Positions 1 to 6,741 of a stretch of DNA of 10,247 bases are shown piece after piece. The stretch's first letter is position 1. The number at the start of each line of letters is the position of its first letter. Source of the stretch: Flavobacteriaceae bacterium (GTDB lineage Bacteria > Bacteroidota > Bacteroidia > Flavobacteriales > Flavobacteriaceae); the NCBI GenBank assembly GCA_018674025.1, contig JABHBC010000175.1, positions 1-10,247 of the forward strand, given 5' to 3'. The notes under the pieces are model-generated. The model made no database searches. It saw only the letters and a program-made list of their open reading frames with translations, and was not told the DNA's origin. Both the position numbers and the translations under genes were made by a program.

Positions 1-1230
1 AATAGGCTACTGCAAGGAGACGTAGGTTCTGGTAAGACTATAATTGCTTTTATGACTATTCTAATCGCATTAGATAATGGTTACCAAGCATGTTTAATGG
101 CGCCAACTGAAATTTTGTCAGTACAACATTTTGAAGGGTTTATTAAAATGTCTAAATTACTTAATATCAATATAGTAATACTTACTGGTTCAACCAAAGC
201 TTCACGTAAAAAAGAAATTTATGAGTCACTAGAGAGTGGCAAAATAGATATTATTGTTGGTACACATTCTTTAATTCAAGACAAAGTTAAATTTAAAAAT
301 TTAGGGCTTGCTATTATTGACGAACAACATAAGTTTGGTGTTGCACAAAGAAGTAAGTTATGGGCAAAAAGCACAACCCCTCCGCATATATTAATTATGA
401 CCGCAACTCCAATCCCTAGAACACTAGCCATGAGCGCATATGGTGATCTTGATATATCATTAATTGACGAACTTCCACCTGGAAGAAGAGAAATAACAAC
501 TGTTCATAGACTTGACAGCAACAGATTAAGTGTTTTTAAATTCATCAAAGAACAAATTAATGAAGGACGACAAATATATATTGTATACCCTTTAATTGAA
601 GAAAGTAAAAATATGGACTTCAAAGATCTTATGGATGGATACGAAAGTCTTTCCAGAGAATTTAATCAGCCTAAATACCAAATATCTATTGTTCATGGAA
701 GGATGAAAGCTCAAGACAAAGAGTTTGAAATGAAAAGATTCGAAAATAAAGAAACTCAAATACTTATAGCCACTACAGTAATTGAAGTTGGTGTAAATAT
801 TCCTAATGCTTCAGTCATGATTATAGAAAGCTCAGAAAGGTTTGGACTTTCTCAACTACACCAATTAAGAGGTCGTGTAGGAAGAGGAATTCACAAAAGC
901 TACTGCATATTAATGTCTGGAAACAAGTTAAGTAATGAGAGTAAACTAAGACTCAAAACAATGACACAAACCAATAATGGATTTTTAATCGCAGAAAAAG
1001 ACCTAGAAATTAGAGGTCCAGGAGATATAATGGGAACCCAGCAAAGCGGAGTTATTGATCTAAAAATAGCAGATTTAATTTCAGATAAAAAAATATTAAC
1101 TTATGCTAGAAAATTTGCAAAGAAAATTTTAGAAGATGATAAAAATCTTACTAAAGATAAAAACAACAATTTATTGAATACTTATAATCATTTAGTTAAA
1201 AATAAAGACCTTTGGAGCTACATCGGATAA
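1..1230 (+). CDS. recG: ATP-dependent DNA helicase RecG, C-terminal part (5' end cut by the window)
   Basis: RecG is a superfamily 2 DNA helicase that remodels stalled replication forks and branch-migrates Holliday junctions. The reading frame is open from base 1, so the gene starts outside the window; the ATG at 52 is internal. About 409 codons are visible, compared with roughly 700 for the family, and the N-terminal wedge (OB-fold) domain is missing. The helicase motifs appear in the right order: Walker A GDVGSGKT (16-39), the RecG-type DEQH box (319-330) followed by KFGV, TATPIPRTL (400-426), ATTVIEVGVN (769-798) and QLRGRVGRG (motif VI, 862-888). The RecG-specific GPGDIMGTQQSG stretch (about 1015-1050) follows. 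The DEQH box and that last motif separate RecG from Mfd, PriA and RecQ. The stop at 1228 leaves 12 bp before the convergent lipoprotein gene. Nothing visible is broken. Confidence 0.97.
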   Translation, partial: NRLLQGDVGSGKTIIAFMTILIALDNGYQACLMAPTEILSVQHFEGFIKMSKLLNINIVILTGSTKASRKKEIYESLESGKIDIIVGTHSLIQDKVKFKNLGLAIIDEQHKFGVAQRSKLWAKSTTPPHILIMTATPIPRTLAMSAYGDLDISLIDELPPGRREITTVHRLDSNRLSVFKFIKEQINEGRQIYIVYPLIEESKNMDFKDLMDGYESLSREFNQPKYQISIVHGRMKAQDKEFEMKRFENKETQILIATTVIEVGVNIPNASVMIIESSERFGLSQLHQLRGRVGRGIHKSYCILMSGNKLSNESKLRLKTMTQTNNGFLIAEKDLEIRGPGDIMGTQQSGVIDLKIADLISDKKILTYARKFAKKILEDDKNLTKDKNNNLLNTYNHLVKNKDLWSYIG

Positions 1231-1242
1231 ATAATAAAAATT

Positions 1243-2463
1243 TTAATTTCCTTGCAGAAATTTTATTGTACTATTAAATTCGTTAATAAATTCAGTGTAT
1301 TTTTCTCCAGTTGCAGGCCCATTAAACCCAGTATGAATTTTTATCACATCCTTGTTTTTATCTAAAAAAATTGTCGTGGGATATGAAATTATTTTATTGA
1401 GCATTGGGAATTTTTCTAATGCCCTACTCTTATCCGAACTGCCATATTGCGCTAATAAAATTGGATAATTAATACCTAACTGTTTTTTTAATTTTTGAAT
1501 ACTATTTAATGCATCATCCTTAGTTTTTGCATACTCAAATGCTAAAGCAACAAACTCAATATCCTTGAGTTCATTTTTATTCATATAATCCACATAAAAC
1601 TTAGATTCGTCAAGACAATTAGAACACCAGCTACCCATTAATTGGACAACCATCGACTTACCATCATAAAACTTATCATCAATTGAGATTAATTTACCTA
1701 AAGTGTTTTCAAATGAAAAGTCAAACTTTTGGTTCTTACCCTTTATGGAAGTTAAACTGTATTCATTTGATAACTCAAAATCATTATCTAGAACACCCTT
1801 TACTATCGTTTTAGAGTGGTTTCCTGCATACATCACCCCTTCAATGCTGTCTTTATTCATTTCAGCTTCAAAAAGGTAGGCTCTTGATCCGTTAAATGTT
1901 GATAAAACTATTTTATTTTCTTTATAACCACCATGCATATATCCATAATCTCCGGTAGTTGTTCTAAAAGTTGCACTAATTTCATTTTCTCCAATAGAAT
2001 TAAATATACCTACAGAAAAAGATGCATTATCCTTATTAGGGTTAAAAGTAAACTTCCATCTGTTCAGGGTTAATTTTTTATTCTCATCAAAGTCAATATT
2101 AAAACGATTATTATTTTTGTAAGAACTAAAAGGGACAGACCTATCTAAACTCTCAATAGTAAAAAAACCATTAATTTTGTTCTCAACCAAGACCCCTTTA
2201 ATAAACCCCTCAAATACTTTTGATTTAATAAAAATTGAGTCCTTTGAGTAAACTATCGAAAAGTCAACAATTTCTGATGAATTCTGAACAACTAGTGTAC
2301 TGTCATTTGTTACAGAAAAATTAAAAGGTAAGTATTTATTATTTTCAACTTCTAACCTACCCACATAATCCCCTAACTCCAATTTTTCACTATCTTCTGA
2401 ATTACATGATATCAAAAGAATACAACCAAATACAACAAGAAAAAAACGCATAAATATTTTCAT
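1243..2463 (-). CDS. TlpA-family thioredoxin-fold lipoprotein with intact CxxC
   Basis: This is a predicted membrane-anchored thiol-disulfide protein, probably facing the periplasm. The N-terminus is a lipoprotein signal: MKIFMRFF, a hydrophobic run, then the lipobox LISC with Cys20 as the lipidated residue. Residues about 21-240 form a beta-rich domain that I can name only as the N-terminal region common in flavobacterial TlpA-like proteins. The C-terminal third is a thioredoxin fold: GSWCSNC with the redox pair Cys280/Cys283, and the cis-proline at SYPTT (Pro362) followed by the strand IFLD. The TGFNGPATGEKY segment near the end is typical of TlpA/ResA-like proteins. The family reduces disulfides, often in cytochrome c maturation or in a paired redox system, but no partner gene lies here, so the substrate is unknown. 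The gene has its own divergent promoter region shared with pheT. A start at Met5 would also leave a usable signal peptide. Confidence 0.88.
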   Translation of the reverse strand: MKIFMRFFLVVFGCILLISCNSEDSEKLELGDYVGRLEVENNKYLPFNFSVTNDSTLVVQNSSEIVDFSIVYSKDSIFIKSKVFEGFIKGVLVENKINGFFTIESLDRSVPFSSYKNNNRFNIDFDENKKLTLNRWKFTFNPNKDNASFSVGIFNSIGENEISATFRTTTGDYGYMHGGYKENKIVLSTFNGSRAYLFEAEMNKDSIEGVMYAGNHSKTIVKGVLDNDFELSNEYSLTSIKGKNQKFDFSFENTLGKLISIDDKFYDGKSMVVQLMGSWCSNCLDESKFYVDYMNKNELKDIEFVALAFEYAKTKDDALNSIQKLKKQLGINYPILLAQYGSSDKSRALEKFPMLNKIISYPTTIFLDKNKDVIKIHTGFNGPATGEKYTEFINEFNSTIKFLQGN

Positions 2464-2512
2464 TTTAAATAACGTAAAACTTATTATTAAAATAACTTAA
2501 TCAATTTCATTA

Positions 2513-2520
2513 CAAACTTA
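2513..2520 (-). promoter_or_regulatory. Putative -7 element (TAAGTTTG) of the TlpA-like lipoprotein gene
   Basis: Read on the minus strand the bases are TAAGTTTG, an exact match to the Bacteroidetes TAnnTTTG -7 consensus. The predicted transcript would start near 2508 and have a leader of about 45 nt before the ATG at 2463. I do not see a good -33 TTG at the usual distance, so this is a pattern match supported by position only. Confidence 0.45.
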
Positions 2521-2527
2521 GTATTAT

Positions 2528-2535
2528 TATATTTG
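2528..2535 (+). promoter_or_regulatory. Putative -7 element (TATATTTG) of pheT
   Basis: TATATTTG is an exact match to the Bacteroidetes TAnnTTTG consensus and lies 18 bases before the pheT ATG. Transcription would begin near 2540, giving a leader of only about a dozen bases. That leaves no room for a T-box or an attenuator. The -33 region has at best TTC (2506-2508). The spacing to the start codon makes this a good candidate, but it is unproven. Confidence 0.45.
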
Positions 2536-2553
2536 TATTCTTAAATATAAACA

Positions 2554-4980
2554 ATGAAAATATCTTATAACTGGATAAAGCAATTTATTAATCTTAAAGA
2601 CTCATCTGATGAAACTGCAAAACTTCTAACTGAACTTGGACTTGAAGTTGAGGGTGTTTCCAAATTTGAATCCGTAAAAGGCGGATTAAAAAATGTAGTT
2701 ATAGGAAAAGTTATTTCATGCGAAAAGCACCCCAATGCCGATAGACTTAAAGTAACTTCAGTCAATGTAGGAGAAAAACAAAATCTTCAAATAGTTTGCG
2801 GAGCTCCAAATGTTAAATCTGGACAAACTGTTGCTATAGCAAAGGTTGGTGCAAAACTGTATTTCAATGACAAAGAAATAACAATTAAAAAAAGTAAAAT
2901 AAGAGGAGAAAGCAGTCAAGGTATGATATGTGCAGAAGACGAACTAGGCTTAGGAAGTTCTCACGATGGAATTATTGTATTTAAAAAGGAACACGAACCA
3001 GGAACTTTAGTCAATAAATTATATGATATTGAAAACGATGAAATTTTCGACATAGGTTTAACTCCAAACAGATCCGACGCAATGAGTCACCATGGAGTTG
3101 CTAGAGATTTAAAAGTTGGACTAACTCAAAAGGGAATTAAATTAGAATTGATTACTCCGTCAGTAAGTGATTTTAATATAGATAATAGAGCAGTAAGTTT
3201 AAAATTAAATGTCAAAAACTCTCACAAAGCTCCTAGATATTGCGGAATAGTAATTAATAATATTACTGTAAAAGAGTCTCCTGAATGGTTAAAAAACAGA
3301 TTAAAATCTATTGACCTCACACCTATTAACAATATTGTAGATATAACAAATTACGTTTTACACGACTTAGGTCAACCTTTACATGCCTTTGATTACGACA
3401 GCATAGTCGATAATAAAATCGAGGTTACAACATTAAAGAAAGGCACAAAATTCACATCTTTAGATGGAATCGAGAGAGAATTAACTGATTCAGATTTAAT
3501 GATATGCAGTGGAAATAAACCGCTCTGCATGGCTGGAATATTTGGTGGATTAAATTCAGGTGTTAATAAATCAACTAAGTCGATATTTTTAGAAAGTGCT
3601 TATTTCGATCCAATTACAATAAGAAAATCTGCTAAACATCACGGACTTAACACTGATGCATCATACAGATTTGAAAGAGGAGTTGATCCTAATATCACAA
3701 AATATGCTTTAAAAAGAGCTGCTATTTTAATTAAAGAAATTAGTGGTGGAGTTATTTCTAGTGAAATCGAAGACTTGTATCCTAATAAGTTTGATGATTT
3801 TAAGGTTCTATTAAATTACGACCAAGTTGATAAGCTTATAGGTCAAAAAATTGATCACGAAACAATTAAAGAGATTCTAACATCTTTAGATATAAAAATT
3901 AATAGTATTACTGAAACTAGGTTAGGACTTAGTATTCCTTTTTATAGAAATGATATCCAAAGAGAAGCAGACGTTATCGAAGAAATATTACGAGTTTATG
4001 GCTATAATAACATCAAATCAAACCACAAGCTTAACTCTTCTATAAGTGATATTAAGCTTTTTTCAGAACACAATGTTCAAAACTCAATAAGTGACATTTT
4101 AGTTTCCCTAGGCTTTTATGAAATAATGACAAACTCATTAACTTCTCCGGCGTACAGTAATTTAAGTAATGATGATCACACAGAAAATGATATTAAAATT
4201 TTAAATTCACTTAGCTTAGATCTTTCTGTATTAAGACAAAACATGTTATTTTCTGGACTTGATGTTACTTCTCACAACATAAACCGAAAACAATCAGATT
4301 TAAAATTATTTGAATTTGGTAAAACCTATAAATTAATCAATCAAGAAAGGATTGAGGCTAAAAAGCTCTCTCTTTACATCACAGGAGATTTATCTAAAAA
4401 AAATTGGAACACAAAAAAAGTTAAAACAGACTACTACTACACTAAAGGAATAGTTAAATCAATACTTGACAGAATAGGCATAAAAAATACCTTATCGAAA
4501 CCAACTACACTTTCTAATTTACAAGAGGGTGAATCATTGTTTTTAGGTAAAAAAGAAATAGCTACTTACGGATCAGTAAAAAAAATAATTCTTGAGAGCT
4601 TTAACATAGACCAAGAAGTATTTTATGTTGAATTTAAATGGGACACAATTATTTCAATGACCAATAACAAACCTATACATGTTGATGAAATACCAAAATT
4701 CCCTGAAGTTAGTAGAGATTTATCCTTATTAATAGATAAAAATGTAGACTTTGAATCAATTTATAATAGCTGTATAAAAATTGATAAAAAACTAATTAAA
4801 GATGTTAGCTTATTTGACGTGTATGAGGGCAATAAATTACCTGAAAATAAAAAAAGCTACGGATTAAGCCTAAACATTTCTAGTAATGAAAAAACATTAT
4901 CAGACAAAGAAATTGATAATTTAATGCTTAAAATTACTAAAAACCTAAATTTAAATTTTGGGGCTGAATTAAGAAACTAA
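2554..4980 (+). CDS. pheT: Phenylalanine--tRNA ligase beta subunit
   Basis: PheT is the large subunit of the cytoplasmic alpha2beta2 phenylalanyl-tRNA synthetase, which charges tRNA-Phe. At 808 residues it is the normal bacterial length and carries the full set of domains. The N-terminus MKISYNWIKQFINL leads into a tRNA-binding OB domain (about 42-155, with the CGAPN segment). The B3/B4 region begins around the LTPNRSD motif (Thr170-Asp175) and includes TDASYRFERGVD (ending at Asp378). The B5 signature RNDIQREADVIEEILRVYGY covers 465-484. The C-terminal FDX-ACB anticodon-binding domain starts near 712 (FPEVSRDLSLL) and ends with FGAELR. The B3/B4 domain is the editing domain in characterised homologues. 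pheS, which encodes the catalytic alpha subunit, is not adjacent, so the two subunits must be expressed from separate loci. The stop codon overlaps the stop of the convergent ABC-F gene by four bases. Confidence 0.98.
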   Translation: MKISYNWIKQFINLKDSSDETAKLLTELGLEVEGVSKFESVKGGLKNVVIGKVISCEKHPNADRLKVTSVNVGEKQNLQIVCGAPNVKSGQTVAIAKVGAKLYFNDKEITIKKSKIRGESSQGMICAEDELGLGSSHDGIIVFKKEHEPGTLVNKLYDIENDEIFDIGLTPNRSDAMSHHGVARDLKVGLTQKGIKLELITPSVSDFNIDNRAVSLKLNVKNSHKAPRYCGIVINNITVKESPEWLKNRLKSIDLTPINNIVDITNYVLHDLGQPLHAFDYDSIVDNKIEVTTLKKGTKFTSLDGIERELTDSDLMICSGNKPLCMAGIFGGLNSGVNKSTKSIFLESAYFDPITIRKSAKHHGLNTDASYRFERGVDPNITKYALKRAAILIKEISGGVISSEIEDLYPNKFDDFKVLLNYDQVDKLIGQKIDHETIKEILTSLDIKINSITETRLGLSIPFYRNDIQREADVIEEILRVYGYNNIKSNHKLNSSISDIKLFSEHNVQNSISDILVSLGFYEIMTNSLTSPAYSNLSNDDHTENDIKILNSLSLDLSVLRQNMLFSGLDVTSHNINRKQSDLKLFEFGKTYKLINQERIEAKKLSLYITGDLSKKNWNTKKVKTDYYYTKGIVKSILDRIGIKNTLSKPTTLSNLQEGESLFLGKKEIATYGSVKKIILESFNIDQEVFYVEFKWDTIISMTNNKPIHVDEIPKFPEVSRDLSLLIDKNVDFESIYNSCIKIDKKLIKDVSLFDVYEGNKLPENKKSYGLSLNISSNEKTLSDKEIDNLMLKITKNLNLNFGAELRN

Positions 4981-6596
4981 TTACCATACATTTTATTCCT
5001 TAACTCTTTGATTTTATCATCCTGCATATACTCATCAAACTTCATAAATCTGTCAATAACTCCTTTTGGTGTTAGCTCTACGACTCTATTAGCAATTGAT
5101 TGAGCAAATTGATGATCATGAGTTGTAAACAAAACTGTTCCTTTAAATTTACTCAAAGAATTATTAAAAGCGGTTATACTTTCTAAATCAAGATGATTAG
5201 TTGGTTCGTCTAACATTAAAACATTAGCTCTAAACATCATCATTCTAGATAACATACATCTAACTTTTTCACCTCCAGATAATACGTTACATTTTTTTAG
5301 TGCCTCTTCCCCACTAAAAACCATTTTTCCTAAGAAACCTCTAAGATAAACTTCTTCTCTTTCCTCTTCAGTTGTAGCCCACTCTCTCAACCATTCAACT
5401 AAACTCAAATCCTTATTAAAAAACTCATGATTATCAATTGGCAAATATGATTGTGAAGTTGTAATACCCCAATTAAATTTTCCTGAATATTTATTTTCGT
5501 TTGAATTAATAATTTCATAAAAAGCAGTAGTGGCTCTGGAATCTTTAGAAAAAACAACGACCTTATCCCCTTTAGCTATATTGAGATCAATTTTATCAAA
5601 AAGCTTTTTATCATCAAGAGAGTAGGAAAGGTTTTCGATATTTAGTATCTGATCACCAGCCTCTCTATCTCTTTCAAATATAATTGCTGGATATCTCCTA
5701 CTAGATGGTTTAATCTCCTCAATATTAAGTTTGTCGATCATTTTTTTTCTACTAGTAGCCTGTTTACTCTTTGCCACGTTAGCACTAAATCTTGCGATAA
5801 ATTCTTGTAATTCCTTCTTTTTTTCCTCAGCTTTTTTATTTTGTTGAGTACGCTGACGTAATGCTAACTGAGATGATTCGTACCAAAAAGTATAGTTTCC
5901 TGAATAATGAGATATTTTATTATAATCTATATCTGAAATATGTGTACATACCGAATCCAAAAAATGTCTATCGTGAGAAACTACAATAATACAGTTGTCA
6001 AAATTTGCAAGAAAATTCTCTAACCAAAGTATAGTTTCATAATCTAAATCATTTGTTGGTTCATCCATTATTAAAACATCTGGATTACCAAATAGAGATT
6101 GAGCTAGTAAAATCCTAACTTTTAGCTTAGCATCTACATCTTTCATTAAAGTGTAATGAAGGTTTTCTGAAATACCCAAGTTTGACAATAAAGCTGCAGC
6201 TGAGCTTTCCGCATTCCATCCATCCATTTCTTCAAACTGCTGTTGTAATACTCCTATTTTATCTGCATTTTCATCGTTATAATTAGCATATAAGTTATCC
6301 ATTTCAGTTTTAACATCATATAAAGGTTTATTGCCAATAATGACAGTATCTAAAACATTTTTATCATCATATATATTGTGGTTTTGTTCTAAAACAGACA
6401 TTCTTTTACCTGGCTCTAAGTGTACATTTCCTGACGTTGGATCTTGCTTTCCAGCTAATATTTTCAAAAAGGTAGACTTTCCAGAACCATTAGCACCAAT
6501 AATGCCATAGCAATTCCCGTTGTTGAAGGATGTATTCACATCATCAAACAAAATTCTTTTACCAAATTGAACTGAAAGATTAGAAACAGATAACAT
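4977..6596 (-). CDS. ABC-F family ATPase, YbiT-like, with one degenerate ATP site
   Basis: This is a soluble duplicated ATPase of the ABC-F class. The family acts on ribosomes rather than in membrane transport, and no membrane segment is present. At 539 residues it matches YbiT-type proteins. ABC1 has Walker A GANGSGKS (34-41), Q71 in its Q-loop, Walker B VLIMDE (174-179) and His208. ABC2 has signature LSGGE (439-443), Walker B VLMLDE (459-464) and His493. The charged linker (about 240-300) between the domains corresponds to the P-site tRNA interaction motif. Two motifs are degenerate. The ABC1 signature reads DVDAKLKVR (153-161), and the ABC2 Walker A reads FSKDSRATT (349-357) and lacks the lysine. 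In a head-to-tail arrangement this leaves one consensus and one defective ATP site. Degenerate sites are, from memory, a feature of this subfamily. Its role is probably translation quality control or stress; resistance cannot be inferred. Confidence 0.93.
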   Translation of the reverse strand: MLSVSNLSVQFGKRILFDDVNTSFNNGNCYGIIGANGSGKSTFLKILAGKQDPTSGNVHLEPGKRMSVLEQNHNIYDDKNVLDTVIIGNKPLYDVKTEMDNLYANYNDENADKIGVLQQQFEEMDGWNAESSAAALLSNLGISENLHYTLMKDVDAKLKVRILLAQSLFGNPDVLIMDEPTNDLDYETILWLENFLANFDNCIIVVSHDRHFLDSVCTHISDIDYNKISHYSGNYTFWYESSQLALRQRTQQNKKAEEKKKELQEFIARFSANVAKSKQATSRKKMIDKLNIEEIKPSSRRYPAIIFERDREAGDQILNIENLSYSLDDKKLFDKIDLNIAKGDKVVVFSKDSRATTAFYEIINSNENKYSGKFNWGITTSQSYLPIDNHEFFNKDLSLVEWLREWATTEEEREEVYLRGFLGKMVFSGEEALKKCNVLSGGEKVRCMLSRMMMFRANVLMLDEPTNHLDLESITAFNNSLSKFKGTVLFTTHDHQFAQSIANRVVELTPKGVIDRFMKFDEYMQDDKIKELRNKMYGN

Positions 6597-6619
6597 ACAT
6601 TAATAATTTTATTTTTTTG

Positions 6620-6627
6620 CAAAAATA
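6620..6627 (-). promoter_or_regulatory. Putative -7 element (TATTTTTG) of the ABC-F gene
   Basis: On the minus strand the bases read TATTTTTG, an exact TAnnTTTG match. It lies 23 bases upstream of the ABC-F ATG at 6596, so the leader would be roughly 17 nt. No clear -33 TTG is visible. Confidence 0.45.
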
Positions 6628-6715
6628 TAAAATCTAATTGCTAAAAAGTTAATCTTTATTAATTAAATAGGTTTAATTTAACAGGTAATTAACATAAATA
6701 AAGACTTTGTATATA

Positions 6716-6723
6716 TATTTTTG
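6716..6723 (+). promoter_or_regulatory. Putative -7 element (TATTTTTG) that decides the start of the downstream lipoprotein gene
   Basis: TATTTTTG matches the TAnnTTTG consensus exactly. It overlaps the in-frame TTG at 6721, which would be the longest possible start. If this element is used, transcription begins near 6728-6731, downstream of that TTG. Translation must then begin at the GTG at 6742. No convincing -33 TTG is seen. Confidence 0.45.
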
Positions 6724-6741
6724 ATTAATTATATAAATAGA

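Noticed and set aside
2565..2765. Minus-strand open frame of 66 codons inside the start of pheT
   Set aside because: It lies wholly within the conserved pheT coding region, shows no recognisable motif and has no promoter or ribosome-binding signal; it is a shadow frame.
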